Below, piece by piece: positions 8,762 to 18,551 of a stretch of DNA of 64,000 nucleotides. Under the pieces are notes generated by a model. The model ran no database searches. It had not been told where the DNA came from and saw nothing but the letters and a program-made list of their open reading frames with translations. This stretch comes from Sphingobacterium cavernae. GTDB lineage: Bacteria > Bacteroidota > Bacteroidia > Sphingobacteriales > Sphingobacteriaceae. The DNA lies in contig NZ_VIQM01000018.1 in NCBI RefSeq assembly GCF_008520265.1, forward strand, positions 1 to 64,000. The letters are read 5' to 3'. The position numbers and the translations under genes are program-made. The number at the start of each line of letters is the position of its first letter. Within the stretch, counting starts at the first letter, position 1.

Positions 8762-10189
8762 ATGGCATCAGAGCAAATTTCTGTTTTCGACATGTTCAAA
8801 ATAGGTATAGGTCCTTCTAGTTCACATACCTTGGGGCCTTGGCGTGCTGCACAACGTTTTGTCAATAAGTTGGAGGAAGTGGGTGCGCTTGATCAAGTCG
8901 ACCAAATTACTGTTTTGTTGTATGGATCTCTTGCGAAAACTGGAGTAGGTCACGGCACTGATATCGCTATCTTACTGGGGTTGAGCGGAGATGATCCCGT
9001 TACTTTTGATGTCAATCAGGTGTTGCCAAAGGTCGAGCATATTAAGTCCAGTAATTCGTTGGTTATTGGTGGTAAGAAAACTATTTCGTTTAGCTTTACG
9101 GAACAACTACTTTTTTTATTTGACCAGAGCTTACCTTTTCATCCCAATGCCGTTACTTTTCAAGCTTTTCTAAATAATGGGAAAGCTATTTCAGAAACAT
9201 ATTATTCTATTGGTGGTGGTTTTGTTGTGCAAGAGAATGATTCAGTATCGGTGTTGAGTGAGGTAGAATTACCTTTTCCTATAGATACAGCGCAGCAATT
9301 AATTAGTGCATGTATGCGCACAGGTCTGAAGATCTCGGAATTGGTCATGGAAAATGAATTGTCGTGGCGTCCAGAAGAGGAAACACGCAAAGGTATTCTA
9401 AATATTTTCCAAGTCATTAAAGAATGTATCTATAAAGGCTGTCATACCGAAGGGATATTGCCTGGAGGTTTAAATGTCGAAAGAAGAGCAGCGAAATTGA
9501 ATAAGCGAATGCTAAAAGGCAGGACTTATTCGGATTACGATTCGTGGCTCGAAGCTATTCGTGCTGGAGGTAAAGATTTTGGTTATATCTTGGATTGCGT
9601 AAGTTGCTTTGCATTGGCTGTTAATGAAGAAAATGCTTCTTTTGGTCGTGTGGTAACAGCGCCTACTAATGGTGCTTCTGGCGTAATTCCTGCGGTGTTG
9701 CAATATTTCGTTGCGTTCTATGATGCTTATGAGGACAATAAGATCATCCAATTCATTGCGACTGCATCCGAAATAGGTTCTATTTTCAAAAAAGGTGCGA
9801 CGATATCCGCAGCAATGGGTGGTTGTCAGGCTGAAATTGGCGTTTCCTCAGCTATGGCCGCAGGCGCATTGACGGAATGTCTAGGCGGTTCACAAAGACA
9901 AGTTCTGATGGCTGCAGAAATCGCGATGGAACATCACCTTGGATTAACCTGTGATCCAATCGGTGGTTTGGTGCAAGTTCCTTGTATTGAGCGCAATACA
10001 ATGGGGGCAATAAAGGCGATTACAGCAGCGCAGCTAGCTTTGCAATCGAATCCAGATAAAGCTAAAGTGAGTCTTGATGCTGTCGTAAGCACCATGTGGG
10101 AAACAGCCCAAGACATGAATGTGAAATACAAAGAAACAGCAGACGGTGGATTAGCGGTCAAAGTTCCATTGAGCTTGCCAGAATGTTAA
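8762..10189 (+). CDS. sdaA: L-serine dehydratase, iron-sulfur type, single chain
   Basis: A 475-residue enzyme that converts L-serine to pyruvate and ammonia. The beta domain is N-terminal ([19 protein letters not shown]) and the alpha domain C-terminal, fused in one chain. Cluster cysteines fit the 4Fe-4S type: [15 protein letters not shown] and VPCIERN. The [14 protein letters not shown] motif is also diagnostic. The ATG at 8762 is preferred over a TTG two codons earlier. It has its own TAnnTTTG promoter and a terminator, so it is probably monocistronic. The protein is cytoplasmic. Confidence 0.94.
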   Translation: MASEQISVFDMFKIGIGPSSSHTLGPWRAAQRFVNKLEEVGALDQVDQITVLLYGSLAKTGVGHGTDIAILLGLSGDDPVTFDVNQVLPKVEHIKSSNSLVIGGKKTISFSFTEQLLFLFDQSLPFHPNAVTFQAFLNNGKAISETYYSIGGGFVVQENDSVSVLSEVELPFPIDTAQQLISACMRTGLKISELVMENELSWRPEEETRKGILNIFQVIKECIYKGCHTEGILPGGLNVERRAAKLNKRMLKGRTYSDYDSWLEAIRAGGKDFGYILDCVSCFALAVNEENASFGRVVTAPTNGASGVIPAVLQYFVAFYDAYEDNKIIQFIATASEIGSIFKKGATISAAMGGCQAEIGVSSAMAAGALTECLGGSQRQVLMAAEIAMEHHLGLTCDPIGGLVQVPCIERNTMGAIKAITAAQLALQSNPDKAKVSLDAVVSTMWETAQDMNVKYKETADGGLAVKVPLSLPEC

Positions 10190-10211
10190 TTTTGCTCTCT
10201 TTAAAAAATTC

Positions 10212-10243
10212 AAAGCTCTTGTCTCATTTGGCAAGAGCTTTTT
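10212..10243 (+). terminator. Terminator after sdaA
   Basis: AAAGCTCTTG and CAAGAGCTTT pair around a ten-base loop, with T residues following. Confidence 0.8.
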
Positions 10244-10246
10244 CTT

Positions 10247-10254
10247 TACCTTTG
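10247..10254 (+). promoter_or_regulatory. -7 element 8 bases before the MBL hydrolase ATG
   Basis: TACCTTTG matches TAnnTTTG. Only 8 bases separate it from the start codon, so the transcript would start at or within a few bases of the ATG, which implies a leaderless or near-leaderless mRNA. Confidence 0.6.
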
Positions 10255-10262
10255 TTCCCGAT

Positions 10263-11111
10263 ATGAAATACTGCTCAATTGCTTCTGGATCTAATGGGAA
10301 TTGCTACTATGTCGCTAAAGGCGACGATGCGGTATTAATTGATATTGGGATCAATACGAAGCATATATTGATTCGCATGGAACGTTTAGGAATTGACCCA
10401 TGCAGCATCAAAGCTATTTTCATTACGCATGAACATACCGACCATATACGCGGTCTATCTGTTTTTAGCAAGCGTTTTCAGATTCCAGTTTATCTTACAA
10501 AGGGAAGTTACGAGGGGTCGAAACTGCATATGCCTGAACATCTGATTAATTTCATTCAACCTAATGATCGTGTGTCAATTGGTGAACTAACTGTAATCGG
10601 AATTCCTAAATATCATGACGCTAAAGAGCCTTGCAGTTTTGTGGTAACAGATGGAGAAGTGAATGTCAGTATTCTGACGGATTTGGGCAGGGGCTGTGAC
10701 AATGTAAAGCATGTTATCCAACATTCGGATGTGTTATTGTTGGAGAGTAATTTTGATGAAGAGATGTTACAAAATGGACGGTATTCTTATTTCTTAAAAA
10801 ACAGAATACGTAGCGGTTGGGGACATATTTCGAATACTACAGCCTTAGAATTGTTACTTGAGAATCGTTCTCCGCGATTGAAACATTTGATTTTAGGCCA
10901 TCTTTCAGGACAAAATAATACAGTAGAATTAGTCGATTCTGTATTTAGACCACATTGTGAAGGTATACAGTTCTCTATAGCAACACGTACTGAAGAAACT
11001 CCAATTTATCAGATTTCTGAACATAAAGAAATCAAAGTAGCTTCAACATCGATTTATGTCCAAACTACTTTGACTTATAGTGAAACAGAGGTTTATACTA
11101 GTTCCATGTGA
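10263..11111 (+). CDS. MBL-fold metallo-hydrolase (YycJ/WalJ-like)
   Basis: A 282-residue cytoplasmic metallo-beta-lactamase-fold protein. The zinc motif HEHTDH is at residues 56-61, followed by conserved H and D positions (YHDA, ILTDLG, SNFDEEML) and LILGHLS near the C-terminus. This pattern fits the YycJ/WalJ group, a putative exonuclease or hydrolase of uncertain substrate. It is expressed from a promoter almost abutting the ATG. The last 19 bases overlap the convergent lipB gene, so the two transcripts are antisense at their 3' ends. Confidence 0.87.
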   Translation: MKYCSIASGSNGNCYYVAKGDDAVLIDIGINTKHILIRMERLGIDPCSIKAIFITHEHTDHIRGLSVFSKRFQIPVYLTKGSYEGSKLHMPEHLINFIQPNDRVSIGELTVIGIPKYHDAKEPCSFVVTDGEVNVSILTDLGRGCDNVKHVIQHSDVLLLESNFDEEMLQNGRYSYFLKNRIRSGWGHISNTTALELLLENRSPRLKHLILGHLSGQNNTVELVDSVFRPHCEGIQFSIATRTEETPIYQISEHKEIKVASTSIYVQTTLTYSETEVYTSSM

Positions 11112-11788
11112 AAAAGGTCAGCAATATGATTCTTTAACTTTTCTTTCACTTCTACCATATCAAGCTTTTTCCCTAATTCGCGTTCCATGGAAGTGACGTC
11201 TTTATCATCAATTCCACAAGGAATAATATTTCCAAAATAATTTAAATCCGCATTCACATTAAAAGCAAATCCATGCATAGTCACCCAGCGTGAAGCACGT
11301 ACACCCATAGCGCAAATTTTTCGTGCTTTATCGTTGTCCGCATCCAACCATACGCCTGTAAAACCTTCATAACGTCCAGATTGAATCCCATAATCTGCTA
11401 ATGTCAAAATTATTGCTTCTTCCAAAGTCCGCAGATAAAGATGAATATCTGTGAAAAAATTATCTAAATCCAAGATGGGATAACCTACAATTTGTCCAGG
11501 GCCATGATACGTAATATCACCCCCACGGTTAATTTTGTAGAATTTGGCTTCTTTTTCTTTTAATCCTTCTTCATCCAATAGTAAATATTCTTCATGTCCA
11601 CTTTTACCCAAAGTATACACATGTGGATGCTCCGTAAATATTAAATAATTCGGTGTCGGATTTTGTAAATTATTTGTTCTATTATCTTGTTTTATAGCTA
11701 AAGTTTCGGAAAATACCTTCTCTTGTCTATCCCACGCTTCTTGGTAATCTACCAATCCCCAATCTATAAATTGTACTTTTTTGTTCAT
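11093..11788 (-). CDS. lipB: Lipoyl(octanoyl) transferase
   Basis: A 231-residue enzyme that transfers octanoyl from acyl carrier protein to lipoate-dependent apoproteins. The family signature RGGDITYHGPGQ is at 88-99, the catalytic Lys 157 lies in ARKICAMGVR and the catalytic Cys 191 in IPCGI. Length is normal. It starts 2 bases after the hflX stop, so it is co-transcribed with hflX, and its 3' end overlaps the convergent MBL gene by 19 bases. Confidence 0.95.
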   Translation of the reverse strand: MNKKVQFIDWGLVDYQEAWDRQEKVFSETLAIKQDNRTNNLQNPTPNYLIFTEHPHVYTLGKSGHEEYLLLDEEGLKEKEAKFYKINRGGDITYHGPGQIVGYPILDLDNFFTDIHLYLRTLEEAIILTLADYGIQSGRYEGFTGVWLDADNDKARKICAMGVRASRWVTMHGFAFNVNADLNYFGNIIPCGIDDKDVTSMERELGKKLDMVEVKEKLKNHIADLFHMELV

Positions 11789-11790
11789 TG

Positions 11791-12984
11791 CTAATACAAC
11801 AAATTATTATACGGATAACGTGCATTGTGCATTTTAGAGATTATCTCGTAAAGCTTTTCTTTAAATTCTTCGATGTTGGTTTTGTTCGTAGCAGATAAGA
11901 AAATCGCAGGATCCGAATTTTTAGCCATCCAAGAATTTCTAAAATCATCTAACGTCACTTTTATTTCCTCACCATTTTCGTCGACTTCGACCGCTGGTTT
12001 AAACGCATCTATCTTATTAAAAACAGTGATAGTAGGTTTATCAAGCGCATTAATGTCTTTCAAAGTCTCATTTACTGCTATAATATGATCCTCAAAATTC
12101 GGATGTGAAATATCCACCACATGAATCAAAACATCAGCTTCACGCACTTCATCTAGTGTCGATTTAAAAGATTCTACCAAATGATGAGGTAATTTGCGGA
12201 TAAAACCTACAGTATCAGAAAGTAAAAAAGGAAGATTATCAATTACTACTTTTCTAACTGTCGTATCTAACGTAGCAAATAGTTTGTTCTCGATATAAAC
12301 CTCAGCCTTTGAAATCATATTCAAAATTGTCGATTTTCCGACGTTAGTATAACCAACCAAGGCAACACGAATCATGTCGCCACGATTTTTGCGTTGCGTT
12401 GCGTTTTGCTTATCAATGGTTTTCAGTTTCTCTTTTAGCAAGGAAATCTTATCCAAAATGATACGTCTATCCGTCTCAATCTGTGATTCACCAGGACCGC
12501 GCATACCGATACCACCACGCTGACGTTCCAAGTGGGTCCACATACGTGTTAATCTTGGGTATAAGTATTGCAACTGCGCTAACTCAACTTGCGTTTTTGC
12601 TTGTGCTGTCTGTGCGTGGCTCGCGAAAATATCCAAAATTAAACTCGAGCGGTCTAATATTTTACGTTTCAATTCACGCTCAATATTACGCAATTGCGAA
12701 GGTGTCAATTCATCGTCAAAAATGACCATATCCACCTCTTCCGCTTCAGCATATTCCCTGATGTCTTCTAATTTTCCTGTTCCCACAAAAGTAGCGTGTT
12801 CTGGTTTTTGCAATTTTTGCGTGAATACTTTTACAGTTTCCGCACCTGCAGTTTGAACCAAAAACTCCAATTCTGTCAAGTAATCTTGAGCCATTTGATC
12901 GGATACATCAGGCGTAATTACCGACACTAAAATTGCTGTTTCTTTCTTGGGTGCTGTATCTACTAATTTGAATCTTTTCGACAT
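11791..12984 (-). CDS. hflX: GTPase HflX
   Basis: A 397-residue ribosome-associated GTPase. The N-terminal HflX domain has GTGKLEDIREYA and VDMVIFDDELTPSQLRNIE, and is followed by RLTRMWTHLERQRGGIGMRGPGE. The G domain follows with VGYTNVGKST (P-loop), DTVGFIRKLPHHLVESF (switch region) and NKID. It is first in an operon with lipB. A candidate -7 element lies about 70 bases upstream. Confidence 0.95.
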   Translation of the reverse strand: MSKRFKLVDTAPKKETAILVSVITPDVSDQMAQDYLTELEFLVQTAGAETVKVFTQKLQKPEHATFVGTGKLEDIREYAEAEEVDMVIFDDELTPSQLRNIERELKRKILDRSSLILDIFASHAQTAQAKTQVELAQLQYLYPRLTRMWTHLERQRGGIGMRGPGESQIETDRRIILDKISLLKEKLKTIDKQNATQRKNRGDMIRVALVGYTNVGKSTILNMISKAEVYIENKLFATLDTTVRKVVIDNLPFLLSDTVGFIRKLPHHLVESFKSTLDEVREADVLIHVVDISHPNFEDHIIAVNETLKDINALDKPTITVFNKIDAFKPAVEVDENGEEIKVTLDDFRNSWMAKNSDPAIFLSATNKTNIEEFKEKLYEIISKMHNARYPYNNLLY

Positions 12985-13052
12985 AAATATTTTTTAAACT
13001 GATATAAGAACAATGAACTCAAAATTTCGCTTTTGTCCTAACATATGATAAA

Positions 13053-13060
13053 CAAAGATA
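13053..13060 (-). promoter_or_regulatory. Candidate -7 element of the hflX-lipB operon
   Basis: TATCTTTG on the minus strand matches TAnnTTTG and lies about 68 bases upstream of the hflX start. The -33 region is not convincing. Confidence 0.45.
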
Positions 13061-13131
13061 GTTTTTTAGATGGCAATAAATAAAAATGTAGACGCTATTC
13101 CTTGCCGTAATAAATCTTAAATATTAACAAC

Positions 13132-14457
13132 TTAGTTGATAATATGTTTATCGAAATTTGGTAATTGCATTACTCTAGCTCTTAAATCATCCGAAGCTGG
13201 AAGTTCAAATATCTCCAAGTGAAAGTATTTGATAGCAGCGAATATATGGTCAAACAAATCCGCCATTACGCCTTCAAAGTACAACCACTCTGTGCCTTGT
13301 GTAAAAGCATATACCTCCAGTGGCAATCCATGTTCCGTTGGTGCTAAATGACGCACCATTAGTGGATATTCCTTGTGAATATTCTTATTATTCTTTAAAT
13401 AAGCTTCGATATATGCCCTAAATAAACCAATATTCGTAATTCTGCGTCCATTTACTTTCACGCTTTGGTCTACCTCATGTAATGCATTGTACTTCTCAAT
13501 TTCTTCTTCGCGCGTACTTATAAAATCTTTTAGTAAATGAATCTTTTTTAACTCTTCGATTTCATCGGTATTCAAATAGCGAATAGAAGATATCTTGATG
13601 AAAATTGCGCGTTTAATTCGTCTGCCGCCAGATTGCTGCATGCCACGATAATTTTTGAATGAATCACTTAACAGGGCATGAGTAGGAAGTGTGACGATGG
13701 TTTTGTCGAAGTTTTGAACTTTCACATTATTCAAATTTATTTGAACAACACTGCCATCAGCACCATATTTTTGCATTTCAATCCAGTCCCCCACGCGCAC
13801 AGAATCATTCGCAGAAACTTGAATACTTGCTACAAAACCTAAAATCGTGTCCTTGAAAACCAACATCAAAATGGCTGAAGCTGCACCTAATGAAACCAAA
13901 AATGACCACGGCGAATTACCTGTAATGATAGAAAACGAAACAGTGAATACAACAAATATTAGGAAAATCTGAATGACTTGTAAATAACTATCAAGGGGCT
14001 TGTCAAAAAAAGCTTTTGAGGTTTTTAATATGTCTCTAAGCGTTTTTAGTAAAGCATTAGAGAGTTTATAAACAGCGATGACAACTAATACACCTAAGAA
14101 TTTTATCAAAATATTCTCAAAAGAATGAAAGCCGACAAATAAATGCGGAACGGTTTGCTGCGCGAATACGATTAATACCAAATGACTTAAATCATCTAAG
14201 ACTTTGTTTTCTAAAAGCTTGTCATCCCAAATGGTTTTGGAACTGCTAATGATTTTGATAAAAAGAGTTTTTAAAACTTTTCTGAAAACGAAATCCGCAA
14301 TCAGTAATATTAAAAGAACAACTAACAATAAAGATATTGTTGTCAAAACGTGTGTTACTTTGACTGATCCACCGAGAAAGAGAATCAAATTATACGTTTT
14401 TTGGTAAATGTCATGAATTTGCTCGGACGCAATATTCGTTAAATCTGGATTTTGCAT
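13132..14457 (-). CDS. Mechanosensitive ion channel, MscS superfamily (YbdG-like)
   Basis: A 441-residue inner-membrane protein with about five hydrophobic segments in the first 200 residues. The MscS pore and beta-domain follow: LGAASAILMLVFKDTILGFVASIQVSANDSVRVGDWIEM with KYGADGSVVQINLNNVKVQNFD. The GDWIEM and YGADG motifs match the YbdG branch rather than canonical MscS. The expected role is gating under membrane tension or osmotic stress. A -7 element lies 8 bases before the ATG. Confidence 0.9.
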   Translation of the reverse strand: MQNPDLTNIASEQIHDIYQKTYNLILFLGGSVKVTHVLTTISLLLVVLLILLIADFVFRKVLKTLFIKIISSSKTIWDDKLLENKVLDDLSHLVLIVFAQQTVPHLFVGFHSFENILIKFLGVLVVIAVYKLSNALLKTLRDILKTSKAFFDKPLDSYLQVIQIFLIFVVFTVSFSIITGNSPWSFLVSLGAASAILMLVFKDTILGFVASIQVSANDSVRVGDWIEMQKYGADGSVVQINLNNVKVQNFDKTIVTLPTHALLSDSFKNYRGMQQSGGRRIKRAIFIKISSIRYLNTDEIEELKKIHLLKDFISTREEEIEKYNALHEVDQSVKVNGRRITNIGLFRAYIEAYLKNNKNIHKEYPLMVRHLAPTEHGLPLEVYAFTQGTEWLYFEGVMADLFDHIFAAIKYFHLEIFELPASDDLRARVMQLPNFDKHIIN

Positions 14458-14465
14458 ATACCTTA

Positions 14466-14473
14466 CAAATATA
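14466..14473 (-). promoter_or_regulatory. -7 element 8 bases before the MscS-type channel ATG
   Basis: TATATTTG on the minus strand matches TAnnTTTG. The 8-base gap to the start codon again implies a very short or absent 5' leader. Confidence 0.6.
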
Positions 14474-14506
14474 AGAAATCCATAATAGCCGCTTGAAATA
14501 GAAATG

Positions 14507-16612
14507 TCACGAAATCTTATCCCAAGAGATTCCAGGATTGCGTTGGTTTAAGTAATTCAATAAAATTTGATTCTCTGGAAGGGCCAGATTGGAGTCAGTT
14601 TTAAAAATTTCAATAACAGAATTTCGGGCTTCTGCTAAGATTTTTTGGTCTTTAGCCAAATCAGCAATTTTCATGTCTAATACGCCTGATTGTTGCGTGC
14701 CTGAAATATCACCTGGGCCACGTAATTCTAAGTCCACTTCGGCAATTTCAAAACCATCATTCGTACGCACCATGGTTTCCAATCGCGTACGGCCTTCTTT
14801 GCTCAACTTATTACCAGACATCAAAATACAAAACGACTGTTCAGCGCCACGACCTACACGACCACGCAATTGATGTAATTGTGATAAACCAAATCTTTCG
14901 GAATTCTCAATGACCATGACTGAAGCATTCGGAACATTCACCCCAACTTCAATTACCGTTGTAGCTACCATGATCTGCGTTTCGCCTTTTACGAAGCGTT
15001 GCATTTCAAAATCTTTATCCTTCACTGGCATTTTGCCATGCACAATACTGATTTTAAATTGTGGAAGCGGAAATTCCTTTTGTAAGCTTTCTAAACCTGC
15101 TTCTAGATTCAATAAATCAAGCTTTTCACTTTCTTTTATCAACGGATAAACGATGTAGACCTGTCTACCTTTGGCAATCTCTTCGCGCATAAACCCAAAA
15201 ACACGCAGTCGCTGATTTTCGAAAAAATGAACAGTTTTAATTGGTTTACGACCCGCTGGCAATTCGTCAATAATAGAAATATCCAAATCCCCGTACAGCG
15301 TCATCGCCAAAGTTCGTGGAATCGGCGTGGCTGTCATCACCAACATATGTGGTGGAATCGTGTTTTTGCGCCATAATTTTGCGCGCTGTTCTACACCAAA
15401 ACGATGCTGCTCATCGATCACCACAAAACCTATATTCTTGAATTTTACTTTATCTTCAATCAACGCATGTGTTCCAATTAAAATATCTAATGTGCCTTCT
15501 TCCAGTTCCTGGTGGATTATTCGACGTTCTTTCGTTGAAGTCGACCCCGTAAGCAATTTGATATTGCAAATATCCTCACCTAACAATTCCTTCAACCCAT
15601 TGTAATGCTGTGTAGCTAGAATTTCTGTGGGTGCCATCATACAGGCTTGATAGCCGTTATCAATTGCAATCAACATACTCATCAGCGCGACAACAGTCTT
15701 TCCTGAACCAACATCCCCTTGCACCAAGCGATTCATTTGCGCACCTGTATTGGTGTCAATACGAATTTCTTTTACTACACGTTTCTGTGCATTTGTGAGT
15801 GGAAATGGTAATCTGGTATTGAAAAAAGTATTGAATTTTTCGCCAACTTTATTGAATCGATGGCCTTTATATTTTTGCGTATTTAGTTGTTTGTTGCGTA
15901 ATAATCGAAGTTGAATAAAGAATAATTCTTCAAATTTCATTCTTCGAATAGCAGCATTCAAATCATCCACATTTTGTGGAAAATGAATGGAAAGTAAAGC
16001 TTTTGGATAGGGTAAAAGATTGTGTTTATCGACCAAATAGTCAGGCAATGTTTCTCTAAAACTTCTGTATGTTGTTTCAAGTGCCGTTTGTTGCAATCGT
16101 TGAATTCCCTTTGTGTCAAGATTGAATTTCTTCAATTTTTCTGTTGAAGAATAGACGGGCTGCATTGTCAGATTACCGATTTTCTTCTCTTGCGAATTGT
16201 ACAATTCGATTTCGGGATGTGTAATGGAAATTTGACCATTAAATTCCGTTGGTTTTCCGTAGATAATATAAGCAGCCCCAACTTTTAGGCTTTTCTGTAT
16301 AAACGTGACGCTTTGAAACCAAACCAATTCCATCGAGCCTGTTTCATCTTTGAAAATACCGACAAGTCGTTTTGCTCTTTTTTCACCGACTTCTTTTAAC
16401 TCAATTAATCGGCCTAAAACCTGCGCACCAATTAAATCGGTATGCAACTGACGAATCTTGTGAAATTGGGTACGGTCAATATAGCGAAATGGATAATATT
16501 GCAATAAATCACCAATAGTAAATAGCTGCAACTCTTTTTTGAGTACATCGGCCTTTTGAGGACCTACACCTTTGAGGTATTCTATGGGAGTAATTAAAGA
16601 TAAATCAGCCAT
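14507..16612 (-). CDS. recG: ATP-dependent DNA helicase RecG
   Basis: A 701-residue superfamily 2 helicase that remodels stalled forks and branched DNA. The N-terminal wedge OB-fold lies at about 50-160. Helicase motifs are GDVGSGKTVVAL (Walker A), DEQHRFG (motif II, DEQH box), TATPIPRTLA (motif III) and QLHQLRGRVGRG (motif VI). The C-terminus has the RecG-typical TNDGFEIAEVDLELRGPGD. Length is normal. It is read as a single gene on the minus strand. Confidence 0.96.
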   Translation of the reverse strand: MADLSLITPIEYLKGVGPQKADVLKKELQLFTIGDLLQYYPFRYIDRTQFHKIRQLHTDLIGAQVLGRLIELKEVGEKRAKRLVGIFKDETGSMELVWFQSVTFIQKSLKVGAAYIIYGKPTEFNGQISITHPEIELYNSQEKKIGNLTMQPVYSSTEKLKKFNLDTKGIQRLQQTALETTYRSFRETLPDYLVDKHNLLPYPKALLSIHFPQNVDDLNAAIRRMKFEELFFIQLRLLRNKQLNTQKYKGHRFNKVGEKFNTFFNTRLPFPLTNAQKRVVKEIRIDTNTGAQMNRLVQGDVGSGKTVVALMSMLIAIDNGYQACMMAPTEILATQHYNGLKELLGEDICNIKLLTGSTSTKERRIIHQELEEGTLDILIGTHALIEDKVKFKNIGFVVIDEQHRFGVEQRAKLWRKNTIPPHMLVMTATPIPRTLAMTLYGDLDISIIDELPAGRKPIKTVHFFENQRLRVFGFMREEIAKGRQVYIVYPLIKESEKLDLLNLEAGLESLQKEFPLPQFKISIVHGKMPVKDKDFEMQRFVKGETQIMVATTVIEVGVNVPNASVMVIENSERFGLSQLHQLRGRVGRGAEQSFCILMSGNKLSKEGRTRLETMVRTNDGFEIAEVDLELRGPGDISGTQQSGVLDMKIADLAKDQKILAEARNSVIEIFKTDSNLALPENQILLNYLNQRNPGISWDKIS

Positions 16613-16672
16613 TCCTAAGAATGGCTAAATTACAAAAAATATTAGAGGTAAATCTTTGATTTACTTTTAACA

Positions 16673-16942
16673 TTATTCAAATTCTGCCTTTATTCTTCTG
16701 TTCTCGCAGTTAAGAATGATTTTTTTGTTATGTATCTGTGGGAACTGTTTAATTTCAAATATTAATTTTCTACTATTTAATTGATTATAGAGTGAGATTT
16801 TTTGGTAAAAACTATTATCGGTGTTTTTTATAGCTATAGCTTCTTTGTTTTCACCATTATATAGAATTACCCCTTGCCAATCATTGACATTAGAGCAAGG
16901 TGTGTCAATGTAATGATTTATAAAACGAAATTTAAGGTACAT
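16673..16942 (-). CDS. Small hypothetical protein (89 residues)
   Basis: An 89-residue frame with a lysine/asparagine-rich, probably beta-rich sequence and no signal peptide or known motif. It begins 11 bases after a terminator hairpin of the upstream lipoprotein gene, leaving little room for its own promoter, and ends about 60 bases before recG. It may be a real orphan gene expressed by read-through, or a chance frame. No function can be proposed. Confidence 0.4.
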   Translation of the reverse strand: MYLKFRFINHYIDTPCSNVNDWQGVILYNGENKEAIAIKNTDNSFYQKISLYNQLNSRKLIFEIKQFPQIHNKKIILNCENRRIKAEFE

Positions 16943-16953
16943 TGCTACAAAGA

Positions 16954-16975
16954 AAAGCCATTCCGAAGAATGGCT
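16954..16975 (-). terminator. Terminator of the minus-strand lipoprotein gene
   Basis: AGCCATTC and GAATGGCT pair around a four-base loop. On the minus strand the stem is followed by a T-rich tail. Confidence 0.8.
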
Positions 16976-17005
16976 CTCACTAAATGATACTATTATATAT
17001 TGGGA

Positions 17006-18001
17006 TTAGTTCAAATTATTAATAATATTTACCAAGTTAGATTTTGAAGTAATGTCCAAATCACTTTCAGAGAAATTGATTACACTATTATCAACAATCG
17101 TTACTTTTTTAATTGCGTATACCAATGATCCATTGCTTTCAGAAGTGAATATCACATGAAGATTTAGCCCGACAGGGATGTAACCGTAATGCTCGCTAAA
17201 GAACTTCTCAACTGAATCATATGTATCCAAACGTGCTAATACATTTCGTTCACCTTCATATGATAGGTATACCGCTGCATTAGACATATTATATTGTGCA
17301 GGAACAGTAACTTTGATTTGAGTTTTTGGTCTAGAGTCGTTATAGAAACGATCTACATTTGTCCAGCCAAATTCTGAAGCCCATACTTGATAAGTGGCTG
17401 CTTCAGTATTTACATTGATACCCGCTTCTTTACCCTGGCCTCCAGCATCACGCTTCACTTCATCCCAAGCAAGTTCTCCTTCTTCATCAATATTACCCCT
17501 CCAAAGTTTCATGTCTTGGTCGATTCCACCTGTAAGAGTCGCTGGAATATCAACAAAGAATGGACATCCTGATCTTAATTTTTGATTTCCTTTCGTTACT
17601 TCAATATTAAATTGACCACCAGTCACCAATGGTAATAATTCTCCAGTGCTATTTTTACCCATCAATGGTTTGTTTGTCGCGGTCATATTGCCGCGGTCAT
17701 ACATTTCTACAAAGGAAAGGTTCACATCACCAGTCACCACATTTCCAATGTTGTCTCTCAGACAGTTAGGTGAGATTCTTACTTCTGTTCCTTTATCTGT
17801 TTCAAAAGTAATTCCATCTTCAGCTTTAAAAGCTTTAGAAAGTGTAATGTCTGCTAATGCATTTTTGCGAAGATCAGCGAAGCCTACAGCAGATGGGTTT
17901 GCTAGTAATGATACAGATTCTGTTTCATTTTTACATGATGAGAATGTAATAGTTGCACAAGCTACAAGTGCAAATAATTTTGAGTTTAATTTCGTTTTCA
18001 T
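17006..18001 (-). CDS. Lipoprotein of unknown function
   Basis: A 331-residue lipoprotein from the ATG at 18001, which places a normal signal peptide (MKTKLNSKLFALVACATITFSSC) directly at the N-terminus; a longer frame from 18037 would add 12 charged residues before it. The mature protein opens with KNETES, a possible surface-export signal. The body has beta-rich segments and a central part around KAFKAEDGITFETDKGTEVRI that resembles domains of other uncharacterised Bacteroidota lipoproteins. No enzymatic motif is evident. A terminator follows. Confidence 0.75.
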   Translation of the reverse strand: MKTKLNSKLFALVACATITFSSCKNETESVSLLANPSAVGFADLRKNALADITLSKAFKAEDGITFETDKGTEVRISPNCLRDNIGNVVTGDVNLSFVEMYDRGNMTATNKPLMGKNSTGELLPLVTGGQFNIEVTKGNQKLRSGCPFFVDIPATLTGGIDQDMKLWRGNIDEEGELAWDEVKRDAGGQGKEAGINVNTEAATYQVWASEFGWTNVDRFYNDSRPKTQIKVTVPAQYNMSNAAVYLSYEGERNVLARLDTYDSVEKFFSEHYGYIPVGLNLHVIFTSESNGSLVYAIKKVTIVDNSVINFSESDLDITSKSNLVNIINNLN

Positions 18002-18110
18002 ACTATTGAATTTTAAATGTTTTACAATCAGTTTCAATAGTATATCAACAGGTTTATTTTTTTGTTACCGGGGAAGAAGAGATTTTTTTAGAAAAAGTAG
18101 AAAAAATAAA

Positions 18111-18143
18111 AATGCTGCTTTGGTGTTGAAACAAAGCAGCTTT
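18111..18143 (-). terminator. Terminator after ridA
   Basis: GCTGCTTTG and CAAAGCAGC pair. On the minus strand a T-rich stretch follows the stem, about 20 bases past the ridA stop. Confidence 0.75.
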
Positions 18144-18162
18144 TCAGAAAAGTATGTTTTGG

Positions 18163-18549
18163 TTATGCTTTCCAAGCAATTACAGAGATTTCTACATTTA
18201 CGTTTTTCGGTAATGTCTTCACCGCTACACATTCACGTGCAGGTTGATTTGTTGTAAAGTATTGTGCATAAATTTCATTCACAGCCGCAAAATCACCCAT
18301 ATCGCTTAGGAAGATAGAAGCTTTTACCACATCTTCGAAAGCATAACCTGCTTCTGTTAGAATGGCTTGGATATTTTTAAACACTTGGTGTGTTTCGTCC
18401 TGAATTCCTGTATTAATTAATTCCATCGTTTCTGGAATCAAAGGAATCTGTCCGGATACGAATAATGTTTTATCTGCTTTTATGGCTTGATTGTAAGGCC
18501 CAATAGCCGCAGGGGCTTTGTCTGTATTGATAATAACTTTTTGTGACAT
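18163..18549 (-). CDS. ridA: RidA family enamine/imine deaminase
   Basis: A 128-residue YjgF/YER057c/UK114 protein that hydrolyses reactive 2-aminoacrylate and related enamines from PLP enzymes. The conserved Arg 105 (PARECVAVKTLP) and Glu 120 (NVEISVIAWKA) of active RidA are present, as is GPYNQAI at the start. Serine dehydratase elsewhere in the window does not need PLP, so the source of enamines is not obvious locally. It starts 2 bases after a 38-residue membrane peptide gene, with which it is probably translated. Confidence 0.95.
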   Translation of the reverse strand: MSQKVIINTDKAPAAIGPYNQAIKADKTLFVSGQIPLIPETMELINTGIQDETHQVFKNIQAILTEAGYAFEDVVKASIFLSDMGDFAAVNEIYAQYFTTNQPARECVAVKTLPKNVNVEISVIAWKA

Positions 18550-18551
18550 GA

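Noticed and set aside
17394-18257. Plus-strand frames over the lipoprotein and ridA genes.
   Set aside because: They are shadows of the minus-strand genes, which have clear signal peptide and family motifs.
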